A stretch of 64,000 bases of DNA from Pontibacillus salipaludis (GCF_014642405.1 NZ_BMIN01000015.1:41207-105206), one strand, 5' to 3'. Shown: positions 16,540 through 26,430, counted from the stretch's first letter. Numbers and translations: made by a program. The notes: a model not told the origin generated them from the letters alone.

Positions 16540-17733
16540 ATGAATCCAACCCAATTAATTCTTTTACTGTTTATTGGTTATCTCGTTTTTAGCCTTGATA
16601 AAAGACAAGAAAATATCCCTGTTCCACCGGTTTTGGTGAGCATTGGAATTGGGCTCTCCTTTATCCCCTTTTTTAATTCCATAACCCTTACAGAAACAAC
16701 TCTTTATGATGTATTCCTACCTGCCTTGCTCTTTACTTCTGCATATCGCTACCCGCCAAAAGCCCTTAAAGAACACGCAGGTCTGATTGCTGCATTAAGC
16801 ACAATCGGCTTACTTTTTACTGCCATTCTATTTGGCGCGATTACCTTTTTTATTGGTGGGATCATTGTACCTATTACCTTGATTGGCGCTATGGTGGTGG
16901 CTTCTATTCTTACACCTACGGATCCAGTTTCTGTTGTATCCATTTTGAAGCAATCTGCTGACAACCCAAAAATCGCCGATGTTGTTGAAGGAGAATCTAT
17001 GATCAATGATGGTACGAGTATTGTCTTATTCACATTCTTATCTGGAATGTTTATTCATAATGAGAATCTTTCACTAACTTCCTTTATAAATGAATTTCTT
17101 CTAGTTTCGATCGGTGGTGTCGTTCTTGGAGTCTTTTGTGGCTGGGCTGTTAGTAAAGCAGTACACTTCACTCATCACAAAGAATACCAGGTAATGCTTA
17201 GTATTATATTAGCTTACGGCATTTTTCTTACAGCTGAGCACATTGGTGTTTCAGGTGTTTTAGCTACAGTAAGCGCAGGAATTATGTTGAGCTGGGAGTT
17301 TGATCACACAAATAAAGGAGACCATTACCGAGAATCTTTAGATGGCTTCTGGGACATTGTAGAACCTACCATTCTATCAATCGTCTTCTTGCTGATTGGG
17401 ATTGAGGCTTCTAGTTATTTGATCTTTGACTATTGGCATTTATCTTTACTAATCTTTTTAGCCTCTCTTCTCATCCGTTATTTCGTGATGATCGGAACCA
17501 TTAAACTATTTCCTGCCTGGAGGCGAGAGCTTAACGGTAGAGAAATTGCTCTTATAAGTTGGTCAGGTATTAAAGGAACCATGTCTGTTGTCCTAATTCT
17601 TACGTTACAAGCAGAAAGCAGCGCTGAAGGAACCGACATCCTCTTGTCTCTTTCCTTTTCAGTCGTTCTGATCTCTCTCATTGTCCAGAGTCTTGGAATC
17701 TTCCCCTTGAGCCGGGCTTTGTTGAAAAAGTAG
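16540..17733 (+). CDS. CPA1-family Na+/H+ antiporter
   Basis: 397 residues with about 12 membrane segments. The CPA1 signature is present: LTPTDPVSVVSIL around residue 128 and VEGESMINDGTSIVLF around 155, which contain the conserved acidic residues for cation exchange. It would expel Na+ (or K+) in exchange for protons. The ATG at 16540 follows AGGAGGTGCACTC; the frame extends upstream to 16516 but lacks a ribosome site there. No long cytoplasmic C-terminal domain is present, unlike some NhaP proteins. Confidence 0.88.
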   Translation: MNPTQLILLLFIGYLVFSLDKRQENIPVPPVLVSIGIGLSFIPFFNSITLTETTLYDVFLPALLFTSAYRYPPKALKEHAGLIAALSTIGLLFTAILFGAITFFIGGIIVPITLIGAMVVASILTPTDPVSVVSILKQSADNPKIADVVEGESMINDGTSIVLFTFLSGMFIHNENLSLTSFINEFLLVSIGGVVLGVFCGWAVSKAVHFTHHKEYQVMLSIILAYGIFLTAEHIGVSGVLATVSAGIMLSWEFDHTNKGDHYRESLDGFWDIVEPTILSIVFLLIGIEASSYLIFDYWHLSLLIFLASLLIRYFVMIGTIKLFPAWRRELNGREIALISWSGIKGTMSVVLILTLQAESSAEGTDILLSLSFSVVLISLIVQSLGIFPLSRALLKK

Positions 17734-17852
17734 AGTTCACTTAATATTTCCTTATCGTTTAGGCTTTATTGATTTTATTTGTCTAATATAAGCCTCCTTA
17801 TGCGGAAGACTTGAAGCTGAGAGAATGCTTCCGTTTGCTTTAGTTGAGTCTA

Positions 17853-18102
17853 AGGCGGGCCTGGAAACCACTCGCTTTCCTGTGGGGATCTGGTGAGCCT
17901 CCTCACCCGGCAAAGACGGGCTCCGGGGTCTCACCTAGATTGAAAAGTGCAGGCGTGGTGCCTAGGACCGTACGGATAAGACAGCTTTTTGGAAAAGGCG
18001 ACTAGTCTTTGTAAAAAAGATGACTTATCACGCTAGGTCCTCCACGCCGGAACTAGACTGGCTCTTCTGCCCAAGGGAGTCTCGCAGTTTCCAGACCCAC
18101 CT
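17853..18102. repeat. 250-bp element with imperfect terminal inverted repeats
   Basis: Left end AGGCGGGCCTGGAAACCACT (17853 on) pairs with AGGTGGGTCTGGAAACTGCG read from the right end (18102 back), about 17 of 20 bases. A second, inner palindrome begins GGCGTGG near 17952 and ends CCACGCC near 18049. The piece CTCGCTTTCC...GAGCCTCCTCAC at 17871-17904 is a diverged copy of the core also found at 18268-18301 and 63838-63871. Confidence 0.6.
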
Positions 18103-18196
18103 TTCCATATTAGGGGAAACGGAAACAGGCCAAAGGTAGATTCTAGCGGGCGCTACCACTCTCAAGTAGAGGTGCCGTAAGCAAAAATACAGGCTA

Positions 18197-18318
18197 GGGT
18201 GTCTGGGGAACGAGGAGACTCCTGCGGGAGAAAGAGATCGACGAGACCCCGCAGGGTGGGTTTCCCCGAGGAGGCTTGACAGCTCGCCCGCGGAAAGCGA
18301 GTCGTTCCCCAGACACCC
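18197..18318. repeat. 122-bp MITE-like element with 17-bp perfect terminal inverted repeats
   Basis: The ends are GGGTGTCTGGGGAACGA (18197-18213) and its exact complement (18302-18318). The interior includes ACTCCTGCGGGAG and, on the minus strand, CTCGCTTTCCGCGGGCGAGC. Sequences of the form ACTCCTGCGGGA...GACAGCTCGCCCGCGGAAAGCGAG are a familiar dispersed repeat in Bacillaceae genomes. No open reading frame for a transposase is present, so any mobility would be in trans. Confidence 0.7.
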
Positions 18319-18444
18319 CTACCTCTTAACATCATAACGGCACCATCCGTACTAACATGTCTCAGCTTCAAGTCTTTAAGATTAATACCGTCTTGAACAA
18401 TCCTTTTAAAACCAATAACAACACTAAACATTAACATAGCCAAA

Positions 18445-18480
18445 TTAAAAAACCCTCTGAGTTTAGCTCTCAGAGGGTTT
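18445..18480 (-). terminator. terminator of the bkd operon
   Basis: AACCCTCTGAG/CTCAGAGGGTT perfect 11-bp stem (18451-18461 with 18469-18479), 7-nt loop, and a T run on the minus strand. It lies 6 nt after the bkdB stop. Confidence 0.92.
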
Positions 18481-18485
18481 ACTAT

Positions 18486-19790
18486 TTAGTACACAGAAGT
18501 GTTTTCTTTTGTCATTGTTTCTAGGATCTCTTTTACGCGAGCTAGGAAATTACCAGCTACTAGACCATCTAGAACACGGTGGTCAAGAGATAAGCATAGG
18601 TTGACCATATCTCGGGCTGCGAACATGCCGTTCATATAGACCGGCTTTTTCACAATTGATTCAACTTGAAGAATGGCTGCTTGTGGGTGATTGATCACAC
18701 CCATTGACTGCACGGATCCAAATGAACCTGTGTTATTCACTGTGAAGGTGCCACCTTGCATATCATCATTGGTTAATTTGCCATTACGAGCTTTTGTAGC
18801 AAGGTCTGTAATGTCTTTTGCAAGACCTTTTATGCTCTTATCATCTGCATCTTTGATTACAGGTACAAACAGTTCATTTTCTTTCGCTACGGCGATATTT
18901 AAGTTAATCGCTTTACGTTGGATGATCTTATCGCCTGCCCATGTGCTGTTTAGCTGTGGGTATTCCTTCAATGCCTGAGCTACTGCCTTTACGAAGAATG
19001 AGAAGAAAGTAAGGCTAAACCCTTCTTTTTGCTTGAAATCTTCTTTGACAGAGTTTCGATACTCTACAAGGTTCGTTACATCCACTTCTACCATCATCCA
19101 TGCATGTGGGATTTCGGTTTTTGATTTGACCATATTTTGAGCAATCGCCTTACGCACACCAGTAACTGGAATCTCAATATCCCCTTCATTAGCTGTTGGT
19201 TGAGGACCACTAGATTGTTTAGCAGGTTGTGGTGCCGGAGCTTCTTTTGTTTCTTTTGCAGGTTGTGATTCTTGAACTTGCTCTTTTTGCTTAGGCGCAT
19301 CCCCTGCTTTAGGAAGATCACCAGAAGCAATGATTTTCTCAATATCTTTTCGAGTAATGCGTCCGCCACGACCTGAGCCTTGAACTTGATTCAGATCTAT
19401 ATCATTTTCTTGCGCCATTCTCATGACGGCCGGAGAATAACGCTTTTTCATCGGCTGATCTTCATCATCAGATGATCCTACGCCATCTTTTTCAACTGGT
19501 GTCTCTGGTTTATCGGAAGCACTTGATTCCTCCGAAGCCTCTCCAGAACCCTCTGTTTCGATATAGCAGATTAAGTTCCCTACCTCAATCGTTTCTCCTT
19601 CTTCAGCAACGAGATCGACAATTTTGCCACTAAAAGAAGATGGTACCTCTGCATTTACTTTATCCGTCATGACTTCAGCTATTGGGTCATACTTCTCTAC
19701 TGTGTCCCCAACGGAAACGAGCCATGAACTAATTGTTCCCTCTGTGACACTCTCCCCGAGCTGAGGCATGTTAATCTTTTCTTTAGCCAA
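18486..19790 (-). CDS. bkdB: branched-chain 2-oxoacid dehydrogenase E2 (dihydrolipoyl transacylase)
   Basis: 434 residues in three parts. A lipoyl domain (1-77) carries the lipoyl lysine in EVMTDKVNAEVP. A peripheral subunit-binding domain (about 118-153) starts RYSPAVMRMAQ and ends GRGGRITRKDIEKI; a P/A/Q/E-rich linker follows. The catalytic acyltransferase domain (about 205-434) ends with LSLDHRVLDGLVAGNF holding the active-site HxxxDG. It transfers branched acyl groups to CoA, giving primers for branched fatty acids. The start is TTG at 19790 with GGAGG 9-11 nt upstream; no better ATG exists. Last gene of the operon. Confidence 0.94.
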   Translation of the reverse strand: MAKEKINMPQLGESVTEGTISSWLVSVGDTVEKYDPIAEVMTDKVNAEVPSSFSGKIVDLVAEEGETIEVGNLICYIETEGSGEASEESSASDKPETPVEKDGVGSSDDEDQPMKKRYSPAVMRMAQENDIDLNQVQGSGRGGRITRKDIEKIIASGDLPKAGDAPKQKEQVQESQPAKETKEAPAPQPAKQSSGPQPTANEGDIEIPVTGVRKAIAQNMVKSKTEIPHAWMMVEVDVTNLVEYRNSVKEDFKQKEGFSLTFFSFFVKAVAQALKEYPQLNSTWAGDKIIQRKAINLNIAVAKENELFVPVIKDADDKSIKGLAKDITDLATKARNGKLTNDDMQGGTFTVNNTGSFGSVQSMGVINHPQAAILQVESIVKKPVYMNGMFAARDMVNLCLSLDHRVLDGLVAGNFLARVKEILETMTKENTSVY

Positions 19791-19811
19791 CTGCTAGCCC
19801 CTCCTTCATTC

Positions 19812-20795
19812 CTAGAATTCAGCAAGATCACGCATTGCTTTTTCAACTTTATCAGGATTCATCATGAAATACTTTTCCATAGGCGGTGAGTATGGCATGG
19901 ACGGAACATCCGGACCAGCCAATCGTTTAACAGGCGCATCAAGGTCAAATAAGCAATTTTCTGAGACAATTGCAGATACTTCACCGATAATACTGCCTTC
20001 TTTATTATCTTCTGTAATAAGAAGAACTTTTCCAGTCTTCTTCGCTGCTTCAATAATGGCTTCTTGATCTAATGGGTAAACCGTACGAAGATCTAAAATG
20101 TGAGCGTCAATACCTTCTTCAGCCAGTTTTTCTGCAGCTTGAAGGGCAAAGTGAACACAAAGACCATAAGTAATTACCGTGATATCTGATCCTTCACGTT
20201 TAACATCCGCTTTCCCTATAGGAAGGGTATAATCATCTTCTGGAACTTCGCCTTTAATTAAGCGATACGCTCGTTTATGTTCAAAAAATAAGACAGGGTC
20301 ATCATCACGGATGGCAGCTTTCAATAATCCTTTCACATCATATGGTGTAGAAGGCATCACAATTTTCAAGCCTGGTTGGTTTGCAAATACAGATTCAACT
20401 GATTGAGAGTGATAAAGAGCACCATGAACACCGCCACCATATGGAGCACGAATGGTCATCGGTACATTCCAATCATTATTTGAGCGATACCTCGTCTTCG
20501 CTGCCTCTGAAATAATTTGGTTAACGGCAGGCATAATGAAATCAGCAAACTGCATTTCAGCCACAGGACGCATTCCATACATCGCTGCACCAATCCCAAC
20601 ACCTGCGATTGCAGACTCTGCAAGAGGTGTATCGATTACGCGCGCTTCTCCAAACTTATCATAAAGACCGTCCGTAGCACGGAATACGCCTCCGCGCTTC
20701 CCTACATCTTCTCCTAACACAAATACTTTCTCATCGCGCTCCATTTCTTCATGCAACGCTTGTGTAACTGCTTGAATATAAGACATTACTGGCAT
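19812..20795 (-). CDS. bkdAB: branched-chain 2-oxoacid dehydrogenase E1 beta subunit
   Basis: 327 residues, the family's usual length. The N-terminal MSYIQAVTQALHEEMERDEKVFVLGEDVG and the RVIDTPLAESAIAGVGIGAA stretch are diagnostic of E1-beta. Together with BkdAA it binds thiamine diphosphate and decarboxylates 2-oxoisovalerate, 2-oxoisocaproate and 2-oxo-3-methylvalerate. AAGGAGGGGG precedes the ATG at 20795; MSYIQ at 20786 is an alternative. Gaps to its neighbours are 15 and 21 nt. Confidence 0.94.
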   Translation of the reverse strand: MPVMSYIQAVTQALHEEMERDEKVFVLGEDVGKRGGVFRATDGLYDKFGEARVIDTPLAESAIAGVGIGAAMYGMRPVAEMQFADFIMPAVNQIISEAAKTRYRSNNDWNVPMTIRAPYGGGVHGALYHSQSVESVFANQPGLKIVMPSTPYDVKGLLKAAIRDDDPVLFFEHKRAYRLIKGEVPEDDYTLPIGKADVKREGSDITVITYGLCVHFALQAAEKLAEEGIDAHILDLRTVYPLDQEAIIEAAKKTGKVLLITEDNKEGSIIGEVSAIVSENCLFDLDAPVKRLAGPDVPSMPYSPPMEKYFMMNPDKVEKAMRDLAEF

Positions 20796-20810
20796 ATTCG
20801 TTCCCCCTCC

Positions 20811-21809
20811 TTACTCGTCCTCAGCGTATACGTATTTCAATGCGCTCTCTGCTTCTGCATATGGTGCTTGCTCTGCGTAATCAGTAGCTTCATTGATGAG
20901 AGATTTCATTTCGTCTTCTAACTCTTTGTCTTTGTCTTCTGTTAATACACCTACTTCTTGTAAGTATGCTTTAAATGTAACAAGAGCGTCTTTCTTCTTC
21001 GCTTCTTCTACTTCTTCTCGCTCACGGTACGTACGATCATCATCATCACTTGAGTGTGGAGTCAGACGATAAGATACCGTTTCAATAAGTGTCGGCCCCT
21101 CGCCATTACGAGCGCGATCGGCAGCGCCTTTCACTGCTTCATAAACAGCAAGTGGATCATTGCCGTCAACAGTGTATCCCGGCATACCGTATCCAATGGC
21201 ACGATCAGAAACTTTCTCACAGGCTAACTGCTTCTCTAGCGGAACTGAAATCGCATATTTATTGTTCTCTACCATTACAATTACCGGCAGTTTATGAACA
21301 CCTGCAAAGTTAAGACCTTCGTGGAAGTCACCTTGGTTGGATGACCCTTCTCCTAACGTTACTAAGGAAACGAAGTTTTTCTTTTCCATCTTTGCTGCAA
21401 GAGCAAACCCTACAGCATGGGGAACCTGTGTTGTTACCGGAGAGGATCCAGTTATAATACGATTACTCTTCTGTCCGAAGTGGCCAGGCATTTGACGACC
21501 ACCGGAGTTTGGATCTTCTGCTTTTGCGAATCCAGATAACATCAAGTCTTTGGCTGTCATACCGAAAGATAAAACAACACCCATATCGCGATAATATGGA
21601 GCAACATAGTCTTGTTCACGATCTAACGCATAAGACGCCCCTACTTGCGCGGCTTCTTGTCCCTGACAAGAAATAACAAACGGGATCTTCCCTGAACGAT
21701 TTAATAACCACATTCTTTCATCAATGCGACGAGCGAGTAGCATTGTACGATACATATCTAATACTTCTTCATCTGAAAGGCCTAGTTTTTGGTGACGATT
21801 CTCAGTCAC
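20811..21809 (-). CDS. bkdAA: branched-chain 2-oxoacid dehydrogenase E1 alpha subunit
   Basis: 332 residues. The thiamine diphosphate motif runs from GEGSSNQGDFHEGLNFA to VMVENNKYAIS (about residues 152-192). The phosphorylation-loop-like region SYRLTPHSSDDDDRTYR is typical of E1-alpha. The start is GTG at 21809 with AAGGAGG 7 nt upstream. Pairs with the downstream bkdAB product. Confidence 0.94.
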   Translation of the reverse strand: MTENRHQKLGLSDEEVLDMYRTMLLARRIDERMWLLNRSGKIPFVISCQGQEAAQVGASYALDREQDYVAPYYRDMGVVLSFGMTAKDLMLSGFAKAEDPNSGGRQMPGHFGQKSNRIITGSSPVTTQVPHAVGFALAAKMEKKNFVSLVTLGEGSSNQGDFHEGLNFAGVHKLPVIVMVENNKYAISVPLEKQLACEKVSDRAIGYGMPGYTVDGNDPLAVYEAVKGAADRARNGEGPTLIETVSYRLTPHSSDDDDRTYREREEVEEAKKKDALVTFKAYLQEVGVLTEDKDKELEDEMKSLINEATDYAEQAPYAEAESALKYVYAEDE

Positions 21810-21824
21810 AAAAATCCCTCCTTA

Positions 21825-23246
21825 TTATCCGTGAATTTGTTTTCCGTCAACGGCTAAAGCCGCTTCCCCCATCACTTCAGAAAGTGTTGGATGAGGATGA
21901 ATGCTATGTGCAACTTCCCAAGGAGTTGCATCTAATACTTTGGCGAGTCCGGCTTCTGAAATCATATCGGTTACATGAGGACCAATCATATGAACACCCA
22001 GAAGGTCATCTGTATCCTGATCGGCGACGATTTTTACAAACCCATCAGATTTTCCGTATACAAGTGCTTTCCCAACGGCTTTAAAAGGAAACTTGCCAAC
22101 TTTTACGTTGTAGCCTTGTTCCTTCGCTTGGTCCTCAGTTAAACCTACACTTGCAGCTTCCGGATTGGAATAAATACAGGATGGAACTTGCTCCATATTC
22201 ATAGGCATAGGATCTTGGTCTGTCATATGTTCAACCGCTGTAATGCCTTCATGGGAAGCTACATGCGCTAACTGCATACCACCAATAACATCCCCGATTG
22301 CATAAATGTGTGATTCCTTTGTCTGATAGTATTTGTTCGTTTTGATGGCTCCGTTTTCAACAACAATGTCGGTATTTTCAAGTCCAATATTATTTACATT
22401 CGGGGAGCGTCCAACAGATACAAGCATACGATCAGCAGAATACGTCTTTGTTTCACCCTTATGTTCTGCCTGGACTTCTACACCTGCTTCTTTCTTTAAG
22501 GTTTCACCAAGAACTTTAGCTTCTGTCACAATCTTGACGCCCTTTTTCTTCATAAGACGTGTCATTTCTTTCGAGATGTCTTTATCTTCAGTAGGAAGAA
22601 TACGTTCAGTATACTCGAGTACCGTCACCTCAACACCAAAATCAGTTAGCATCGAAGCCCATTCAATCCCAATGACGCCTCCTCCAACAATAACAATAGA
22701 TTCTGGAAGTTCTTTCATACTTAAAGCTTCATCAGATGTCATTACATAATCTTCATCTACTTCAAGTCCCGGAAGTGTTCTTGGGCTAGAGCCGGTTGCT
22801 ATTAGGACGTTTTTCGGTATGAGCATTTGGTTTTCATCCCCATTATTCATTTCAACAGAGATAGTTCCTGCAGAAGGAGAAAAGATACTTGGCCCTAAAA
22901 TGCGACCGAATCCCTCGTAGACGTCAATCTTTCCCTTTTTCATCAATCCTTGTACACCAGTATGTAACGTATCAATGATGGATTGTTTACGTTCTTGTAC
23001 TTTAAAGAAATTAAGAGTAGGCTGTTCTGTCTCAACTCCAAATGTATCCGCTCTCTTCGTTTGTTCGAATACTTCTGCACTTCGTAGCAATGCTTTAGAA
23101 GGGATACAACCTTTATGAAGACAAGTCCCTCCTAATTTCCCACTTTCAACAATTGCTGTTTTTAACCCAAGTTGTGAGGCCCGAACGGCAGCTACATAAC
23201 CGCCTGTCCCTCCTCCAAGTACAACTAAATCATATTCATTAGCCAA
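21825..23246 (-). CDS. lpdV: dihydrolipoyl dehydrogenase (E3) of the branched-chain complex
   Basis: 473 residues if started at the TTG of 23246 (MANEYDLVVLGGG), which aligns with B. subtilis LpdV and has AAAGGGG about 8 nt upstream. The ATG at 23264 overlaps the buk stop but has no ribosome site. FAD-binding GGGTGGYVAAVRA, the redox-active disulfide in GGTCLHKGCIPSK, NAD-binding GGGVIGIEWA and the C-terminal HPHPTLSE with the catalytic histidine are all present. It re-oxidises the lipoyl groups of BkdB. Confidence 0.94.
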   Translation of the reverse strand: MANEYDLVVLGGGTGGYVAAVRASQLGLKTAIVESGKLGGTCLHKGCIPSKALLRSAEVFEQTKRADTFGVETEQPTLNFFKVQERKQSIIDTLHTGVQGLMKKGKIDVYEGFGRILGPSIFSPSAGTISVEMNNGDENQMLIPKNVLIATGSSPRTLPGLEVDEDYVMTSDEALSMKELPESIVIVGGGVIGIEWASMLTDFGVEVTVLEYTERILPTEDKDISKEMTRLMKKKGVKIVTEAKVLGETLKKEAGVEVQAEHKGETKTYSADRMLVSVGRSPNVNNIGLENTDIVVENGAIKTNKYYQTKESHIYAIGDVIGGMQLAHVASHEGITAVEHMTDQDPMPMNMEQVPSCIYSNPEAASVGLTEDQAKEQGYNVKVGKFPFKAVGKALVYGKSDGFVKIVADQDTDDLLGVHMIGPHVTDMISEAGLAKVLDATPWEVAHSIHPHPTLSEVMGEAALAVDGKQIHG

Positions 23247-23260
23247 TGAAATTTCCCCTT

Positions 23261-24349
23261 TCATCCGATTGGGTTCGGATAGTGTTTCGGTTGCTCTTCT
23301 TGGCGTAACACACGAAGTGTCCCTTCATTGAGAGCTTGCAATTCATTTTCCCCAGGATAGATTAAGCAGTCAGCAATCCAGTTTACACGTTCAGTAATCA
23401 TAGAAACAAATGATTTCCCATAGGCTAGGCCTCCGGTAAGCGCAATTGCATCAACTTTCCCGCCTAATACGGCACTCATTGAACCAATCTCTTTTGCTAC
23501 CTGATAAGCCATTGCATCAAAGATTTGACGAGCTTCTTCATCTCCTTCTTCAATACGCTTCTCTACTTCTCGAGCATCGTTTGTTTCCAGATATGCCATG
23601 ATGCCACCTTGTCCTACTAGCTTTTTCATCACTTCTTCACGATAATATTCGCCAGAGAAACACATGGATACAAGATCACCAGCCGGAACGGTTCCCGCTC
23701 GTTCAGGTGAAAAAGGCCCGTCTCCATGGAGACCATTGTTCACATCAATAACCCTACCATGATGGTGGGCACCCACTGTAATTCCTCCACCCATGTGAGT
23801 CACAATGACATTAAGCTCCTCATAGGGCTGACCAAGTTCAGCTGCTACTCGACGTGCCACAGCTTTTTGGTTTAAAGCATGAAAAATACTCTTTCTAGGA
23901 ATTTCAGGCACTCCTGAAATTCGTGCAACTTCTTCCATTTCATCTACTACGACTGGGTCTACAATAAAGCTAGGAATATTTAAACTTTCAGCGATCTCGT
24001 TAGCAATAATCCCACCAAGATTTGAAGCATGCTCTCCGTTATATCCCATTTTCAAATCATCTAACATTTCTTCATTAACTGCATACGTCCCCCCTTCGAT
24101 GGGACGAAGCAGGCCTCCTCTTCCACATACAGCATCTAACTTTGAACTACTGATGCCCTCATGGTGAAGGGCATCGAGTATGGTTTTTTTCCGAAATTCA
24201 AATTGATCGATGATGCGTGGGAATTGAGAGGTTTCTTCAGATGTATGGCGAATCGTTTCCTCGAAAATGCATTGGTCATCGTTAAATACTCCGATTTTAG
24301 TTGATGTTGATCCTGGATTGATGACTAAAACGCGATACGATTGTTGCAA
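23261..24349 (-). CDS. buk: butyrate kinase / branched-chain fatty acid kinase
   Basis: 362 residues of the acetate and sugar kinase (ASKHA) fold. [16 protein letters not shown] at the N-terminus is the phosphate-1 motif, and [20 protein letters not shown] and ALTGGLAYG are further nucleotide-binding elements. With Ptb it converts isobutyryl-, isovaleryl- or butyryl-CoA to the free acid with ATP formation. The start is TTG at 24349, with GGAGGGG 7 nt before it. The stop overlaps the possible ATG of lpdV. Confidence 0.93.
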   Translation of the reverse strand: MQQSYRVLVINPGSTSTKIGVFNDDQCIFEETIRHTSEETSQFPRIIDQFEFRKKTILDALHHEGISSSKLDAVCGRGGLLRPIEGGTYAVNEEMLDDLKMGYNGEHASNLGGIIANEIAESLNIPSFIVDPVVVDEMEEVARISGVPEIPRKSIFHALNQKAVARRVAAELGQPYEELNVIVTHMGGGITVGAHHHGRVIDVNNGLHGDGPFSPERAGTVPAGDLVSMCFSGEYYREEVMKKLVGQGGIMAYLETNDAREVEKRIEEGDEEARQIFDAMAYQVAKEIGSMSAVLGGKVDAIALTGGLAYGKSFVSMITERVNWIADCLIYPGENELQALNEGTLRVLRQEEQPKHYPNPIG

Positions 24350-24380
24350 GATGTTTCCCCTCCACTCCTACTTCGTTTCA

Positions 24381-25475
24381 TTAACGACGGCTTAAGATAT
24401 TGTGACCGTTCTGTAAGAATTTGCTTTGTGTTCTACGGCGTTTTTCAATACGCTCTTCAGCCATTCGGTCAGCTGCTTTGTATGTTGGAATGTTATCACG
24501 ACGTGCAATATCGAAAACTTCCATGACATTGTCGTAAAGACCTGCTACTTTCTTCATAGCACGCTCTTGGTTATATCCGTACAGCTCATCTGCTACGTTA
24601 ATCACACCACCAGCGTTAATCACATAGTCCGGTGCATAGACAATGCCCATTTCGTGAATTTGATCTCCGTGACGCTCTTCTTTCAACTGGTTATTGGCTG
24701 CACCTGCAATCACTTTTGCTTTCAGTTGAGGAATCGTATCGTCATTGATTGTTGCTCCAAGCGCACAAGGAGAGTAAATGTCACAATCAACACTGTAGAT
24801 TTCATCCGGCTCTACAGCTTTTGCTCCGAAATCTTCAACTGCGCGAGCAACAGATTCTTTGTTGATATCCGTTACGATTAACTGCGCACCTGCTTCGTGT
24901 AGGTGCTTACAAAGGTTATACGATACGTTCCCAACACCTTGAACAGCAATGACTTTTCCTTCAAGAGATGGAGATCCGTAAGCTTCCATTGCAGCTGCTT
25001 GCATACCACGATAAATTCCGTATGCTGTTACAGGAGATGGGTCACCGGAAGAACCGAATGCAGGAGAGATTCCTGTAACATAGTCTGTTTCCTCGTGGAT
25101 TGTATCCATATCATGTACAGTTGTGCCGACATCTTCTGCTGTAATATAACGGCCATTTAACCCTTGAATATAACGACCAAAGGCACGGAACATTTCTTCA
25201 TTTTTATCTTTTTTAGCGTCTCCAATAATAACCGCTTTACCGCCACCAAGGCCTAAGCCTGCTGCAGCGCTCTTGTACGTCATTCCTTTCGCTAAGCGAA
25301 GGGCATCTTCAATCGCTTCTTCTTCCGTATCATATGACCACATACGTGTACCACCAAGAGCTGGTCCAAGTGTTGTATCGTGAATAGCTATAATCGCCTT
25401 TAGTCCTGAAGCTTCATCTTGGCAAAATACTAGTTGCTCGTAATCGTATTCTTTCATATATTTAAAAATTTCCAT
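24381..25475 (-). CDS. bcd: leucine dehydrogenase (branched-chain amino acid dehydrogenase)
   Basis: 364 residues. The catalytic lysine motif lies in [16 protein letters not shown] (about residues 73-88) and the NAD-binding turn in [12 protein letters not shown] (about 181). It deaminates leucine, valine and isoleucine to the 2-oxo acids consumed by the downstream complex. GAGGGGGAAATGAACC precedes the ATG. Gaps of 31 nt to buk and 15 nt to ptb put it inside the operon. Confidence 0.95.
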   Translation of the reverse strand: MEIFKYMKEYDYEQLVFCQDEASGLKAIIAIHDTTLGPALGGTRMWSYDTEEEAIEDALRLAKGMTYKSAAAGLGLGGGKAVIIGDAKKDKNEEMFRAFGRYIQGLNGRYITAEDVGTTVHDMDTIHEETDYVTGISPAFGSSGDPSPVTAYGIYRGMQAAAMEAYGSPSLEGKVIAVQGVGNVSYNLCKHLHEAGAQLIVTDINKESVARAVEDFGAKAVEPDEIYSVDCDIYSPCALGATINDDTIPQLKAKVIAGAANNQLKEERHGDQIHEMGIVYAPDYVINAGGVINVADELYGYNQERAMKKVAGLYDNVMEVFDIARRDNIPTYKAADRMAEERIEKRRRTQSKFLQNGHNILSRR

Positions 25476-25490
25476 GGTTCATTTCCCCCT

Positions 25491-26396
25491 CTATTTTTCT
25501 TCAGAAGTTAATAGCGCAAGCGCTAATGAATATAATTTACTTTCAGCTGTATCAGAACGCGACGTGAGAACAATAGGTGCTTTAGCACCGCTAATGACTC
25601 CAGCCACTTTTGCTCCAGCGAAGTAGACAAACGATTTATACAAAGCATTCGCAACCTCAATAGCAGGAACGAGTAAAATGTCTGCTTGACCCGCTACATC
25701 TGATTGAATCCCTTTTTGACTGGCTGCTTCAAATGATACGGCATTATCAAAAGCCAGAGGTCCATCAACTATACAATCTTTAATTTGCCCTCTTTTTTGC
25801 ATTTGAGTTAAGGATGCAGCATCAATTGTGGCAGGCATAGTTGGATTTACAACTTCCACAGCCGCAAGTGGTGCTACTTTAGGCATGTTAATACCAAGTC
25901 CTTCAGCCACTTTCACAGAATTTGATATAATTTGAGCTTTCTCTTCTAGTGTTGGCGTTATATTCATCCCTGAGTCAGTTAGAAGAATGAATTTGTCACG
26001 ATTTGGCACTTCAAAAACCGCTACGTGAGATAACACCTTCCCATCTCTTAAGCCATACTCTTTGTTAAGGACAGCTTTCAATACTATTTTTGTATCGATT
26101 TGGCCCTTCATAACAACATCAGAGTAGCCCTCTGACACTGATTTAACTGCTTCAGTTGCGGTTAAGGATTGTTCTGGAACGTGCTTCAATTCTATTCTTC
26201 CATCAGAAAGGTCTACCCCAACAATTTCTGCTACTTGTTGAATTTCGTTTTCGTCACCCACAAGAAGAAAATTGGCAAGATCATATTCTAGAGCATGTTT
26301 GACTGCTGTTAATACTTCCTTGTCAGCCGCTTGGGCAACAGCTACTCTTTTCTTTGATTTTCGATCGACTTTTTTGAGTATGTCTTGCAATTTCAC
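25491..26396 (-). CDS. ptb: phosphate butyryltransferase
   Basis: 301 residues of the PTA/PTB family. RVAVAQAADKEVLTAV at the N-terminus and the C-terminal half with VAGVISGAKAPIVLTSRSDT are typical. It exchanges CoA for phosphate on butyryl and branched acyl groups, feeding butyrate kinase. The start is GTG at 26396 with AAGGTG five bases upstream. First gene of the bkd operon, directly behind the sigma-54 promoter. Confidence 0.94.
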   Translation of the reverse strand: MKLQDILKKVDRKSKKRVAVAQAADKEVLTAVKHALEYDLANFLLVGDENEIQQVAEIVGVDLSDGRIELKHVPEQSLTATEAVKSVSEGYSDVVMKGQIDTKIVLKAVLNKEYGLRDGKVLSHVAVFEVPNRDKFILLTDSGMNITPTLEEKAQIISNSVKVAEGLGINMPKVAPLAAVEVVNPTMPATIDAASLTQMQKRGQIKDCIVDGPLAFDNAVSFEAASQKGIQSDVAGQADILLVPAIEVANALYKSFVYFAGAKVAGVISGAKAPIVLTSRSDTAESKLYSLALALLTSEEK

Positions 26397-26430
26397 AAAA
26401 TCACCTTCCCATTACTCTCACATTACTACT

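Larger units (their letters stand above)
17806..18376. repeat. 571-bp nested foldback region
   Basis: The outer arms are a perfect 17-bp inverted repeat, AAGACTTGAAGCTGAGA (17806-17822) against its complement (18360-18376). Inside lie two further inverted-repeat elements (17853-18102 and 18197-18318) and a short GGTGCCGT/ACGGCACC pair near 18171 and 18335. The region is more GC-rich than its surroundings, contains no credible gene, and separates two convergent genes. It is probably a nest of small non-autonomous elements; a structured RNA is an alternative. Confidence 0.65.

Noticed and set aside
17806..18376. Insertion sequence or group II intron
   Set aside because: No transposase, reverse transcriptase or domain V-like hairpin is present; only nested inverted repeats.
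18162..18443. 93-codon minus-strand frame upstream of the bkd terminator
   Set aside because: It runs through the palindromic repeat element and has no ribosome site or recognisable protein features.
24426..25160. Cysteine-rich antisense frames over bcd
   Set aside because: Shadow frames of a well-supported gene on the other strand.
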